A stretch of DNA of 64,000 bases from [Mycobacterium] vasticus (lineage in GTDB: Bacteria > Actinomycetota > Actinomycetes > Mycobacteriales > Mycobacteriaceae), in NCBI RefSeq assembly GCF_020181595.1, contig NZ_CP084028.1, forward strand, positions 1,459,637-1,523,636, read 5' to 3'. The number at the start of each line of letters is the position of its first letter. Position 1 is the first letter of the stretch. The notes below the pieces were generated by a model. The model searched no databases and had not been told where the DNA came from. It saw only the letters and a list, made by a program, of their open reading frames with translations. A program made the translations under genes and the position numbers. Below, piece by piece: positions 25,539 to 34,166 of the stretch.

Positions 25539-25611
<73 letters not shown>

Positions 25612-25714
25612 TGGGCGGTCAAGACCGCGAGAGAGACAATAACAGGCTCTGCGCCGCCGGACGAAATCACCGGCGGTCGACCACGCGACATAAGCGGTGC
25701 GACCTTTTACCCAC

Positions 25715-25720
25715 TAGACT
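25715..25720 (+). promoter_or_regulatory. Promoter -10 box of lppS
   Basis: TAGACT fits the mycobacterial TANNNT -10 consensus and lies about 40 bases before the lppS ATG. No convincing -35 hexamer is seen, which is common in mycobacteria. Confidence 0.45.
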
Positions 25721-25760
25721 GCCTGCGAGCAGTTTGAGCAGGTTATTAGGTGGGAAGAAC

Positions 25761-26987
25761 ATGACGCAGGTTGGTTCGACGCGCCGCCGGCGGGAGCGAT
25801 TCCGGCTGGTGGCGTTGCTGGTGGTGCCGGCTGTGATGCTGGGGCTGAGCGCGTGCGGCAACAACGCCGATGCCGAAGCCGCCAAGATCATCACGGACAA
25901 GGGCACCCCCTTTGCCGACCTGCTGGTGCCCAAGCTCACCGCATCGGTCACCGACAAGGCTGTCGGTGTGGCGGTGGACACTCCGGTGACGGTGACCTCC
26001 GAGGACGGCGTGCTCGACTCGGTGACGATGGTCAACGAGAACGGCGCGGTCGTCGACGGCAAGCTCAGCGCCGACGGGCTGACGTGGTCGACGACCGAAC
26101 CGCTCGGCTACAACAAGCGCTACACGGTGACCGCGAAGTCACTCGGACTCGGTGGTGCGACCAGCCGTCAGATGACCTTCCAGACCCACTCGCCGCAGAA
26201 CCTGACGATGCCCTACATCGTGCCGCGCGACGGTGAGGTCGTCGGCGTCGGACAGCCGGTGATGATCAAGTTCGACGAGAACATCGCCGACCGTGCCGCG
26301 GCCGAGAAGGCCATCAAGATCACCACCGAGCCGGAGGTGACTGGCGCGTTCTACTGGCTCAACAGTCGTGAGGTGCGCTGGCGGCCGCAGTCCTACTGGA
26401 AGCCCGGAACCACCGTGAACGTGGCGGTGAACACCTACGGGATCGACCTGGGCAACGGTGTGTACGGCCAGGACAACGCGGCCAGCCGCTTCGTGATCGG
26501 CGACGAGGTGATCGCCACCGTCGACGACGACACCAAATCCATGGTGGTGCGCATCAATGGCGAGGTCGCCAAGACCATGCCGGTGTCGATGGGCAAGGAA
26601 AGCACCCCCACCAACAACGGCACCTACATCGTCGGCGAACGGTTCGCCCACATCGTGATGGACTCATCGACCTACGGTGTTCCGGTCAACTCGCCCAACG
26701 GCTATCGCACCGACGTCGACTGGGCCACCCAGATCTCCTACAGCGGGATCTTCGTGCACTCGGCACCCTGGTCGGTGGGCGCCCAGGGCTACGCCAACAC
26801 CAGCCACGGCTGCATCAACGTGAGCCCCAGCAACGCCCTGTGGTTCTACGACCACGTCAAGCGCGGCGACATCGTGCAGATCTCCAACACGATCGGGCCG
26901 CCACTGCCCGGCATCGAGGGCCTCGGTGACTGGAACGTCCCGTGGTCGCAGTGGCTGGCCGGCAACGCCAACGAACCGACCCGCTAG
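25761..26987 (+). CDS. lppS: L,D-transpeptidase LppS/LdtB (LdtMt2 type), lipoprotein
   Basis: A 408-residue periplasmic L,D-transpeptidase that makes 3-3 crosslinks in peptidoglycan. A basic N terminus leads to a lipobox LSAC (Cys32), two bacterial Ig-like domains (about 55-250) and the YkuD catalytic domain with SHGC (His349, Cys351). Length and sequence agree with LdtMt2 (Rv2518c), including [17 protein letters not shown] and the C-terminal [10 protein letters not shown] cap. The ATG at 25761 follows GGGAAGAAC. It converges on the proline-rich protein gene with 7 bases between stops. Confidence 0.96.
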   Translation: MTQVGSTRRRRERFRLVALLVVPAVMLGLSACGNNADAEAAKIITDKGTPFADLLVPKLTASVTDKAVGVAVDTPVTVTSEDGVLDSVTMVNENGAVVDGKLSADGLTWSTTEPLGYNKRYTVTAKSLGLGGATSRQMTFQTHSPQNLTMPYIVPRDGEVVGVGQPVMIKFDENIADRAAAEKAIKITTEPEVTGAFYWLNSREVRWRPQSYWKPGTTVNVAVNTYGIDLGNGVYGQDNAASRFVIGDEVIATVDDDTKSMVVRINGEVAKTMPVSMGKESTPTNNGTYIVGERFAHIVMDSSTYGVPVNSPNGYRTDVDWATQISYSGIFVHSAPWSVGAQGYANTSHGCINVSPSNALWFYDHVKRGDIVQISNTIGPPLPGIEGLGDWNVPWSQWLAGNANEPTR

Positions 26988-26994
26988 TCGCGCG

Positions 26995-27810
26995 TCATTC
27001 CCAGATGTACTCTTCGCTGCCGTTCGGGTAACCACCGCCGTAGGTGGTGACGTGCACGTGGTCGTAATGACCATTGCCGCGGCCGCTGGGCCCGGCCGGG
27101 GTGAAGTAGGTGCCGCGCCAGATGGCGTCCTGCATGGCGAAGCGGTCGGCGTTCTGCCGGACGTAGGCGACGATCCGGTCGCCCAGCGCGATGCCTTCGG
27201 CGCTGCCCGGGTTGGGGATCATCACGTCGATGGCCAGACCCGAGGGATGCCAGCGCTGGCCGTCGGGGCGAACGCCGATCATGTTGTGGATCTCCGGGAA
27301 CGCCTCGCTGATGCTGCGGGCGACCAGAATGGTCTTGACCTGCATGCCGCGTTCGTTGACCACACCGGGCGGCAGCGCATGCGGCGCGGGCATCGACCAC
27401 ATGGCCTCGCCGCCGGCATCCGGCGGAGGCGGATCCCAAGCGGGCGCGGGCGCCTCCTCGGGCGGAGGCGGCGGAGCGTCTTCCGGCGGGGGTGGGGGTG
27501 CGTCTTCCGGCGGGGGCGGCGGAGCGTCCTCGGGTGGGGGTGGGGGTGCGTCTTCCGGCGGGGGTGGGGGTGCGTCTTCCGGCGGGGGCGGCGGAGCGTC
27601 CTCGGGCGGGGGTGGGGGTGCGTCTTCCGGCGGGGGCGGGGGTGCGTCCTCGGGCGGAGGCGGTGGAGCCTCTTCCGGCGGGGGAGGCGGTGCCTCGGCG
27701 ACCCCGGCGGCCGGTTGTTCCTCGTTGTTTCCCGGTTCCGCGCCGACACCGCCGGCCAACAAAACGGCGGCCGGCAACACAGCCGTAGCCGCCAGAACCG
27801 AAGATTTCAT
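26995..27810 (-). CDS. Exported proline-rich protein with M15/VldE-like C-terminal domain
   Basis: A 271-residue exported protein. Signal peptide about 1-24 (AVLLAGGVGA), then a Pro/Glu/Asp linker of ten 8-residue repeats (EDAPPPPP type, about 40-120), then a C-terminal domain. That domain carries RWHPSGLAIDVM and YDHVHVT, the His/Asp/His metal-ligand layout of M15 peptidases and VldE/ARB-07466-like domains. It may cleave or bind peptidoglycan after spanning the wall with its linker. The ATG at 27810 has a weak ribosome site. Repeat number may vary between strains because the DNA is a 24-bp tandem array. Confidence 0.82.
   Translation of the reverse strand: MKSSVLAATAVLPAAVLLAGGVGAEPGNNEEQPAAGVAEAPPPPPEEAPPPPPEDAPPPPPEDAPPPPPEDAPPPPPEDAPPPPPEDAPPPPPEDAPPPPPEDAPPPPPEDAPPPPPEEAPAPAWDPPPPDAGGEAMWSMPAPHALPPGVVNERGMQVKTILVARSISEAFPEIHNMIGVRPDGQRWHPSGLAIDVMIPNPGSAEGIALGDRIVAYVRQNADRFAMQDAIWRGTYFTPAGPSGRGNGHYDHVHVTTYGGGYPNGSEEYIWE
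27452..27691. repeat. 24-bp tandem repeat, ten units
   Basis: Ten consecutive 24-bp units, each near GCGTCTTCCGGCGGGGGTGG plus four bases, with third-position variants. They encode the (E/D)(E/D)APPPPP linker of the exported protein on the minus strand. Unit length is a multiple of three, so copy-number changes would keep the frame. Confidence 0.9.
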
Positions 27811-27931
27811 GCGCAGATCAAGCAGTCCTTGCGTGAGCACGCAGGAAACCGTAACCAAATTGTGTCCTTTTGCGCCAATCCGGCACGCCGGGCGTCGGTC
27901 GTGTCGCGGACATTGTGGTGCCGCGGCATGC

Positions 27932-27971
27932 TCCAGAAAATAAGTCAGGCCCCCTCGTGAGGGGGCCTGAC
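27932..27971 (-). terminator. Rho-independent terminator after tRNA-His
   Basis: Perfect 11-bp stem GTCAGGCCCCC / GGGGGCCTGAC (27944-27971) with a 6-base loop, followed on the minus strand by TTATTTTCT. It lies directly downstream of tRNA-His and separates it from the exported protein gene. Confidence 0.85.
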
Positions 27972-27977
27972 CTGCGG

Positions 27978-28051
27978 GGTGGCTGACGGGACTCGAACCC
28001 GCGACACCCAGGATCACAACCTGGTGCTCTACCAACTGAACTACAGCCACC
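27978..28051 (-). tRNA. tRNA-His (anticodon GUG)
   Basis: Minus-strand cloverleaf with acceptor GTGGCTG/CAGCCAC, the extra 5' G(-1) facing C73 that is specific for histidine, anticodon stem CCAGG/CCTGG around TTGTGAT (anticodon GTG), and T arm GGTTCGAGTCC. CCA is not encoded. Confidence 0.97.
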
Positions 28052-28127
28052 ATTGCCGCCGGCCGGACTGGCCAACCACGCGGCGTCGTCGATACTAACC
28101 GCTCGGGTGCTCGGCTGCCGAATCGTT

Positions 28128-28751
28128 TTACCCGGGCGCGTCGGTGGGCGGGCCAAGTTCCCCGGCCACGGCGGCGATCTCACTGGTAGAGGGCCCCGGA
28201 GGTGCTACGAACGCGGTACCGCGGTAGTACTTGAGCTCCCGGATCGACTCGTGGATGTCGGCCAGGGCGCGATGCGCCAGGCCCTTCTCGGGCTGACCGA
28301 AGTAGATCCGCGGGTACCAGCGCCGGCACAGCTCCTTGATGGAGCTCACGTCGATCATCCGGTAGTGCAGATAGTCGTTGAGCGTCGTCATATCGCGGGA
28401 CAGGAAGGCGCGGTCGGTGCCGATCGAGTTGCCCGCCAGTGGCGCGGTCTTCGCCTGCTTGACGTGCGCCCGGATGTAGTCGAGCACCATCTTCTCGGCG
28501 GTCGCCAGGTCGATGGTCGACGCCCTGACCTCCTCGATCAGGCCGGACCGGGTGTGCATCTCGGTCACCACCGGGCTCATCGCGTCCAGCGCGGCGTCGT
28601 CGGCATGAATCACCACGTCGATACCGTCGCCGAGGATGTTCAGCTCGGCGTCGGTGACCAGGGCGGCGATCTCGATCAGCTTGTCGGAGCCCAGGTCAAG
28701 CCCGGTCATCTCGCAGTCGATCCAGACCAGTTCGTCTCGTGCAGCACTCAC
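28128..28751 (-). CDS. orn: Oligoribonuclease
   Basis: A 207-residue DEDDh 3'-5' exonuclease that degrades short RNA oligonucleotides and pGpG-type dinucleotides. Exo I is [10 protein letters not shown] (Asp12, Glu14), Exo II lies in [10 protein letters not shown], and Exo III is [11 protein letters not shown] with the His-Asp pair. The C-terminal extension (about 180-207) is Pro-rich and specific to actinobacteria. Start is a GTG at 28751. Divergent from the HerA-like gene; order as in Rv2511-Rv2510c. Confidence 0.96.
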   Translation of the reverse strand: MSAARDELVWIDCEMTGLDLGSDKLIEIAALVTDAELNILGDGIDVVIHADDAALDAMSPVVTEMHTRSGLIEEVRASTIDLATAEKMVLDYIRAHVKQAKTAPLAGNSIGTDRAFLSRDMTTLNDYLHYRMIDVSSIKELCRRWYPRIYFGQPEKGLAHRALADIHESIRELKYYRGTAFVAPPGPSTSEIAAVAGELGPPTDAPG

Positions 28752-28812
28752 AAGAAGCTCACGTTAGCCGCTAGACCGCGCCTTAGCCGCATCCCGGTGC
28801 GCTGAGGCCAAG

Positions 28813-28818
28813 TAAGGT
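28813..28818 (+). promoter_or_regulatory. Likely leaderless promoter -10 box of the HerA-like gene
   Basis: TAAGGT fits TANNNT and lies 8 bases before the GTG at 28827, the spacing of leaderless mycobacterial transcripts. Confidence 0.4.
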
Positions 28819-28826
28819 TCTCCGGT

Positions 28827-30371
28827 GTGAGTCCCGAGTCGGCGGCAACGGCCGCACAGCAGATCGCGGCCGGTTACGCCTCCGACGGTCAGGCCCTGGA
28901 ACTGGGTGCGGTGGTCATCGACGGCAACGCCGACGCGTCCGCCCAGGTCCGCATCCCGCTGGCCACCATGAACCGGCACGGGCTGGTCGCCGGCGCCACC
29001 GGTACCGGCAAGACCAAGACGCTGCAGGTGATCGCCGAGCAGCTGTCGACCGCCGGGGTCCCGGTGCTGATGGCCGACGTCAAGGGCGACCTGTCCGGGC
29101 TGTCTCGCGAAGGTGAGTCCGGCGACAAGATCACCCAACGCGCCGGCGAGACCGGTGACGACTGGGCGCCGACGGCGTTCCCGGTGGAGTTCCTGTCGCT
29201 GGGCACCGGTGGACTCGGTGTCCCGGTGCGCGCCACCATCTCCAGCTTCGGGCCCATCCTGCTGTCGAAGGTGCTCGGACTCAACGGCACCCAGGAGTCG
29301 ACGCTGGGCCTGATCTTCCACTGGGCAGACCAGCAGGGGCTGCCGTTGCTGGACCTCAAGGATCTGCGTTCCGTCATCACCTACCTGACCAGCGACGAGG
29401 GCAAACCGGAACTCAAGACACTGGGTGCGGTGTCGCCGGCCACCGCCGGGGTGATCCTGCGGGCCCTGGTGAACCTGGAGGCCGAAGGCGCCGACACGTT
29501 CTTCGGGGAGCCGGAACTGGACCCCAAGGACCTGATCCGGCTCGACGAACAGGGACGCGGCATCATCACCCTGCTGGAACTGGGCGACCAGGCCGCGCGG
29601 CCGGTGCTGTTCTCCACGTTCTTGATGTGGGTGCTGGCCGACCTGTTCACCTTCCTGCCCGAGGTCGGTGACATCGACAAGCCCAAGCTGGTGTTCTTCT
29701 TCGACGAGGCCCACCTGCTGTTCACCGACGCCTCCAAGGCGTTCCTCGAACAGGTCGAACAGACCGTCAAACTGATCCGCTCCAAGGGCGTCGGCGTGTT
29801 CTTCTGCACGCAGTTGCCCACCGACGTGCCCAACTCGGTGCTCTCGCAGCTGGGTGCGCGTATCCAGCACGCGCTGCGCGCCTTCACCCCTGATGACCAG
29901 AAGGCGCTCACCAAGACGGTGCGCACTTACCCGAAAACCGATGTCTACGACCTGGAGTCGGCGTTGACGTCGTTGGGCATCGGTGAAGCCGTGGTGACGG
30001 TGCTCTCCGAGCGGGGCGCGCCGACACCGGTGGCCTGGACCCGGCTGCGTCCGCCGCGCTCGCTGATGGCTGCCATCGGTAATGACGCGATCGCCGCTGC
30101 GGCTCAGCGGAGCCTGTTGCAGGTGCAGTACGGCCAGACCATCGACCGCGATTCAGCCTACGAACGGCTCAGCGCGAAACTCACTCCGCTGCCGGATGTT
30201 CCGGGGAATCTGGACCTCCCGCCGATGCCGCCGCCCGAGCCGGACAAGCCGAGCATGTTCGAGCGGGTGCTGAACAATCCTGGGGTGCGTAGCGCGATGC
30301 GTTCCGCCGGAACGGCTTTCGGGCGCGAGATCACGCGCAGCATCTTCGGCACCGGCCGGCGCCGGCGCTGA
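28827..30371 (+). CDS. HerA/YjgR-like ATPase (DUF853)
   Basis: A 514-residue P-loop ATPase. Walker A is GATGTGKT (56-63); Walker B is LVFFFDEAH near 295; a later FFCTQLPTDVP and RIQHALRAFTP stretch are typical of DUF853/YjgR relatives of HerA. Likely a hexameric translocase or pump of unknown target; Rv2510c is the tuberculosis counterpart. The C terminus is Pro-rich then basic (RRRR end). GTG at 28827 has a -10 box just in front, so the mRNA may be leaderless. Confidence 0.87.
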   Translation: MSPESAATAAQQIAAGYASDGQALELGAVVIDGNADASAQVRIPLATMNRHGLVAGATGTGKTKTLQVIAEQLSTAGVPVLMADVKGDLSGLSREGESGDKITQRAGETGDDWAPTAFPVEFLSLGTGGLGVPVRATISSFGPILLSKVLGLNGTQESTLGLIFHWADQQGLPLLDLKDLRSVITYLTSDEGKPELKTLGAVSPATAGVILRALVNLEAEGADTFFGEPELDPKDLIRLDEQGRGIITLLELGDQAARPVLFSTFLMWVLADLFTFLPEVGDIDKPKLVFFFDEAHLLFTDASKAFLEQVEQTVKLIRSKGVGVFFCTQLPTDVPNSVLSQLGARIQHALRAFTPDDQKALTKTVRTYPKTDVYDLESALTSLGIGEAVVTVLSERGAPTPVAWTRLRPPRSLMAAIGNDAIAAAAQRSLLQVQYGQTIDRDSAYERLSAKLTPLPDVPGNLDLPPMPPPEPDKPSMFERVLNNPGVRSAMRSAGTAFGREITRSIFGTGRRRR

Positions 30372-30434
30372 CCTAGGTTTTAGCCGCCGTGCCTGATCGG
30401 CGGTCCAGCTTCGCCTCTCCTTCGTCGAGGCTTG

Positions 30435-31241
30435 CTAACCGCCGCCGAGCTTCTTGTAGACCGCACCGACGATCGGGGCGACGATGGCCCGCGGGCCGTA
30501 CCCGGTGGCCATCGACATGGCCTTGGACGTGACCCCCGGTACCACCCGCATCTTGTTGCGCTCCAACGCATCCAGCGACAGCTTGGCGGTGTGTTGGACG
30601 GAGATCCACAGGAAGTCCGGGATCAGCTTGTCGACCAGCGAGGCTTCGGCGGCGTCAGGCATCTCGGCGCGCACCGGCCCGGGTGCCAACACCGTCACGT
30701 GCACGCCGGTCTTACGCAGCTCGCCGCGCAGCGACTCGCTGAAGGTGTTGGCGAAAGCCTTGGTCGCGGCGTAGGTGGCGTTGTTGGGGATCGGTGAGTT
30801 ACCGGCCACCGAACCCGAGATCAGGATGCCGCCGGCGTTGCGCTCCAGCATGCCCGGCAGCACGGCCAGCACCAGGTCGTGCACCGCGACGGCGTTCAGC
30901 TGTACCTGGGCCTTCTCCGCCGCCGGGTCCAGCCCGGAGATCGGCCCGAAGGTCGCGGTGCCGGCGTTGGCGCACAGTACCGAGATCTCGCGGCCGGCCA
31001 ACTCGGCGCAGAGCACGTCGCGGGCCGCCGGATCAGCCAGATCGACCGCGCGGACCTCCACGGCCACCCGATACTTGTCGCGCAGCCGCTCGGCTACATC
31101 GTTGAGCACGTCCTCGCGGCGGGCGGTGATGATCAGGCCGTGGCCGCGGGCGGCCAGCTCGGTGGCCAGCGCCTCACCGATTCCCTGGGAAGCTCCGGTG
31201 ACAACGGCACGGGCGTCAGGGCTGGGAGCAGGCACTGGCAT
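30435..31241 (-). CDS. cmrA: Mycolate reductase CmrA (SDR)
   Basis: A 268-residue SDR matching Rv2509, the enzyme known in corynebacteria and mycobacteria to reduce the 3-oxo intermediate made by Pks13 to mature mycolate. TGASQGIG is at 15-22, ANAG near 92 and the catalytic YAATK near 163. A C-terminal helical extension (after 230) is typical. The ATG at 31241 is only 23 bases from the divergent MFS start. Essential or near-essential function in mycolic-acid assembly is established for the family. Confidence 0.9.
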   Translation of the reverse strand: MPVPAPSPDARAVVTGASQGIGEALATELAARGHGLIITARREDVLNDVAERLRDKYRVAVEVRAVDLADPAARDVLCAELAGREISVLCANAGTATFGPISGLDPAAEKAQVQLNAVAVHDLVLAVLPGMLERNAGGILISGSVAGNSPIPNNATYAATKAFANTFSESLRGELRKTGVHVTVLAPGPVRAEMPDAAEASLVDKLIPDFLWISVQHTAKLSLDALERNKMRVVPGVTSKAMSMATGYGPRAIVAPIVGAVYKKLGGG

Positions 31242-31247
31242 GAGGCA

Positions 31248-31257
31248 ATCGTAGAGT
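31248..31257. promoter_or_regulatory. Overlapping divergent -10 boxes, cmrA and MFS
   Basis: TACGAT (minus strand, 31253-31248) lies 6 bases before the cmrA ATG and TAGAGT (plus strand, 31252-31257) lies 7 bases before the MFS ATG. The two -10 boxes share two base pairs, so RNA polymerase could serve only one gene at a time, both leaderless. Confidence 0.45.
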
Positions 31258-31264
31258 GCCAGGC

Positions 31265-32578
31265 ATGGGTGCCCCGGCGGTGGTCAAGTCCGGGCGGTCG
31301 CAGGTGGTGGCATGGGCGCTGTGGGACACCGGCGCCGCCGCGGTCAGCGCGATCGTGGTGACGTTCGTGTTCTCGGTCTATCTGACCAGCAGCGTTGGCC
31401 GGGATCTGCCGGGCGAGGTGTCGCCGGCCAGTTGGCTGGGCCGCACGTTGGCGATCTCCGGGCTGATCGTGGCCGCGGTGGCGCCGGTGGTCGGGGTGTG
31501 GGTGGCCGGCCCGCACCGCCGGCGGGTGACCCTGGCGGCGCTGACCGGCACCGCGGTGCTGCTGATCGCGTCGATGAGCCTGATCCGCGATTCTCCCGCC
31601 TACCTGGCGCCGGGGCTGGCGCTGCTGGCGCTGACCGCCGCCTGCGGTGATCTGGCCAGCGTTCCCTACAACGCCATGCTCAAGCAGGTGTCGACGCCGC
31701 GGAACGCAGGGCGGATCTCCGGATTCGGCTGGGCGGCGGGCTACGGAGGCAGCGTGGTGCTGCTGCTGTTGGTCTATGCAGGCTTTATCTCCGGCGAGGG
31801 CCCGGGTCGGGGCCTGCTGGGTCTGCCCACCCACGACGGGCTCAACGTGCGGGCGGCGATGCTGCTGGCCGCGGCGTGGCTGGCGGTGTTCGCGCTACCG
31901 CTGGTGTTCAGCGCCCACCGGATGGCCGCCGACGACGAGGAGCTGCCGCCGCGGCTGGGGCTGTTCGGTGCCTACCGCCGGCTGTGGAGCGACATCAGCG
32001 CCGAATGGCATCGCGACCGCAATCTGGTCTTCTACCTGATCGCCAGTGCGATCTTCCGGGACGGGCTGGCCGGGGTGTTCGCCTTCGGCGCGGTGCTGGG
32101 CGTCAACGTGTACGGGATCTCCGCCGGCGATGTGTTGATCTTCGGGGTGGTCGCCAGCGTGGTGGCCGCCGTCGGGGCGATTGCCGGGGGCCTGCTCGAC
32201 GACCGGATCGGGTCCAAGACGGTGATCATCGGGTCGCTGGTGGCGATGGTCGCCGCCGGCACGACGCTGATGGCGTTGTCCGGGCCGAAGGCGTTCTGGG
32301 TCTGCGGGCTGCTGCTGTGCCTGTTCATCGGGCCGACCCAATCCTCGGCGCGCACACTGCTGCTGCGGATGGCGCGGCAGGGCCGCGAGGGCTTCGAAGG
32401 CGTCGCCTTCGGCCTGTACACGATGACCGGCCGGGCCGTGTCGTTCCTGGCGCCGTGGTTGTTCTCGGTCTTCGTCGACGTGTTTCACACCGACCGGGCC
32501 GGTATGGGCGGGTTGTGCACCGTGCTGGGAATCGGCCTGCTGGCGATGCTGGCGGTGCGGGTACCGCGTAGCGGTTAG
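31265..32578 (+). CDS. MFS/Atg22-like membrane transporter
   Basis: A 437-residue protein with about 12 transmembrane segments and the layout of the vacuole-effluxer/Atg22-like MFS branch; Rv2508c is the syntenic counterpart. The N-terminal VVAWALWDTGAAAVSAIV helix and RNAGRISGFGWAAGYGGS loop are characteristic. I chose the ATG at 31265; a GTG at 31256 lies inside the likely -10 box. Substrate unknown. Sits between mycolate reductase and a proline-rich membrane protein. Confidence 0.85.
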   Translation: MGAPAVVKSGRSQVVAWALWDTGAAAVSAIVVTFVFSVYLTSSVGRDLPGEVSPASWLGRTLAISGLIVAAVAPVVGVWVAGPHRRRVTLAALTGTAVLLIASMSLIRDSPAYLAPGLALLALTAACGDLASVPYNAMLKQVSTPRNAGRISGFGWAAGYGGSVVLLLLVYAGFISGEGPGRGLLGLPTHDGLNVRAAMLLAAAWLAVFALPLVFSAHRMAADDEELPPRLGLFGAYRRLWSDISAEWHRDRNLVFYLIASAIFRDGLAGVFAFGAVLGVNVYGISAGDVLIFGVVASVVAAVGAIAGGLLDDRIGSKTVIIGSLVAMVAAGTTLMALSGPKAFWVCGLLLCLFIGPTQSSARTLLLRMARQGREGFEGVAFGLYTMTGRAVSFLAPWLFSVFVDVFHTDRAGMGGLCTVLGIGLLAMLAVRVPRSG

Positions 32579-32583
32579 AACCG

Positions 32584-33369
32584 TCAGCCGGCCGCGGCGC
32601 AGACCGTCAGGATGCTGCCGGTGCGCTCGCGGACCTTGGTGCCGTCCACTGTCACCGAACAGGTGATCTGCTCACCGAAGTTCACCACGGTGACCGCGGC
32701 GGCCGTGGTCGCAGGCGGAACTAGGGTGACCTCCTTGGTCCACGGCAGGGTCACGTTGAAGTCGGTCTTGAGCACACCGCCGGTGTCCAGATAGGCGATG
32801 CTGAGTACCTTTCCGGTCCCGGTGACCTGATAGACGATGGTCTCGGGAACTCCGGCGGTGGTCGACGTCGTCGGCGGACGGGTGCTGGGCGTGGTCGTGC
32901 CCGGTGTGGTCTCCGGCGCCGACGTCCGCGGGGGCACGGTGGTGGTGGATGTGCGCGGGGGAACCGGCACACTCGGCGCGGTGGGCAATGGGGTGACCGG
33001 TGTGAGCGTGGCCGAATTCCGTTGTGAGCCATTGGCGATCACCAGGGCGATCACCATGCCGATGACCAACAACACCGCCGCGCCGGCCACCAGCCACAGC
33101 CAGTTGGGGAAGCGCGGGGGCTCGGGTGGGCCGCCGCCGGCCGGGCCGCCGGCGGGGGGTTGCGGGATATCCCAATCTTGGCGCGGCAGTTCGGCAGTCG
33201 GGTGCGGCACCTGCGGCGAATAGCCGGACGGATACATCGGAACCTGGCCGGCATAGGCCGGATCCACCTGGGACGGAATGCCCGTGGTCGGTGGCTCGTA
33301 GGGCCCCTGAGGCGACGTCTGACCCCGCCAGTAGTGATCGGAACCCTCCGGCTGATACGGATCCGTCAT
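32584..33369 (-). CDS. Proline-rich membrane protein with MmpS-like domain
   Basis: A 261-residue protein: a Pro/Tyr/Gln-rich cytosolic part (1-92), one transmembrane segment (about 93-114), a Thr/Pro-rich linker (about 120-175) and a C-terminal beta domain. The domain opens IVYQVTGTGKVLSIAYLDTGG and includes LPWTKEVTL and a CSVTVDGTKV strand, the pattern of MmpS accessory proteins; the first string is given here as IVYQVTGTGKV. The ATG at 33369 has GAGG in front. Rv2507 is the counterpart. May assist lipid export. Confidence 0.83.
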   Translation of the reverse strand: MTDPYQPEGSDHYWRGQTSPQGPYEPPTTGIPSQVDPAYAGQVPMYPSGYSPQVPHPTAELPRQDWDIPQPPAGGPAGGGPPEPPRFPNWLWLVAGAAVLLVIGMVIALVIANGSQRNSATLTPVTPLPTAPSVPVPPRTSTTTVPPRTSAPETTPGTTTPSTRPPTTSTTAGVPETIVYQVTGTGKVLSIAYLDTGGVLKTDFNVTLPWTKEVTLVPPATTAAAVTVVNFGEQITCSVTVDGTKVRERTGSILTVCAAAG

Positions 33370-33435
33370 GCCCACCTCATGGATTGCAGGGTACCTGCGC
33401 CGGGTCGATTGCGGCGGTGACGCCGCGCAGGCCGG

Positions 33436-34068
33436 TCAAATCCCGGCGGCGTCCAGCGCGCTGATCGTCATCGCCCGCAACACCGCTCGTGAGCGTTCCG
33501 GGGCGACCGGCCTGGCCCCGGTGGACTTCATGCTGTGCGGCGTCGAGTTCAGCAGGCCGAAGGCCGCATGCGCCATGATCCGGGCGTCGGCCTCGTCCAG
33601 ACCGACGTGCAGAGCACGCAACACCGTCACCCACACCTCCACGTATTGGCGCTGGGCGCTGCGCACCTGGCGCTGCGCCCCGGTCGGCAGATGCGCCAGA
33701 TCGCGATCCTGGATGCGGATCAGGTCGGGCTCGCCGAGCGCGAAATCGAGATGGAAGTCGACCAGGCCGCCCAGCACCCCGGTGGGATCGGGCCCGCTTG
33801 ATTCGACCGCGCGTGCGCCGGCGAGCAATCGGGTGCTGATGCCGACCAGCAACTCGACCAGCAGCGCTTCTTTGTTGGGGAAGTGTCGATAGATGGCCGG
33901 CCCGCTGACCCCGGCTGCGGCACCGATGTCCTCCAGTCGCACCGCGAGAAAGCCGCGCTGGGCGAAGAGTCGCTCGGCTGCGGCCAGCAACTGGCTGCGC
34001 CGGTCGGATTTCAGCCGACTGCGCCGGTTGACCGGTTCGTCGTCATCGGCCTGGGCGGACGCTGCCAT
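33436..34068 (-). CDS. bkaR: TetR-family regulator BkaR of leucine catabolism
   Basis: A 210-residue TetR regulator: helix-turn-helix near residues 25-65 (RLEDIGAAAGVSGPAIYRHFPNK, given here as IGAAAGVSGPAIYRHF) and a ligand-binding helical domain. Rv2506, its counterpart, has been described as repressor of the branched-chain keto-acid (leucine) gene cluster. The ATG at 34068 has GGAGG upstream; a longer start at 34083 is less likely. Two copies of AGTTAAT-N4-ATTAACT-type operators flank the divergent fadD35, matching this role. Confidence 0.9.
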   Translation of the reverse strand: MAASAQADDDEPVNRRSRLKSDRRSQLLAAAERLFAQRGFLAVRLEDIGAAAGVSGPAIYRHFPNKEALLVELLVGISTRLLAGARAVESSGPDPTGVLGGLVDFHLDFALGEPDLIRIQDRDLAHLPTGAQRQVRSAQRQYVEVWVTVLRALHVGLDEADARIMAHAAFGLLNSTPHSMKSTGARPVAPERSRAVLRAMTISALDAAGI

Positions 34069-34095
34069 GACGCCTCCGCTCATCGTGGACAGCTG

Positions 34096-34113
34096 AGTTA
34101 ATGGTCACTAACG
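34096..34113. promoter_or_regulatory. BkaR-type operator 1
   Basis: AGTTAATGGTCACTAACG: left arm AGTTAAT and right arm ACTAACG, an imperfect version of the palindrome before scoA. It lies between divergent bkaR and fadD35, 27 bases from the bkaR start, so it can control both. Confidence 0.65.
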
Positions 34114-34166
34114 TAGCACCCATCGATGGAATCCGAGCCGGCCTCGGGCGCAACGGTGGAGGCCCT

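Noticed and set aside
27452..27691. Regular repeats considered as a CRISPR array
   Set aside because: Units are directly adjacent with no unique spacers and are in frame inside a protein gene.
30372..30434. Terminator between the HerA-like gene and cmrA
   Set aside because: Only a 5-bp inverted repeat (GCCTC/GAGGC) and no U-tract were found, too weak to call.
34101..34166. Upstream ATG as fadD35 start
   Set aside because: It lies inside the operator palindrome and the 34167 start gives the length known for FadD35.
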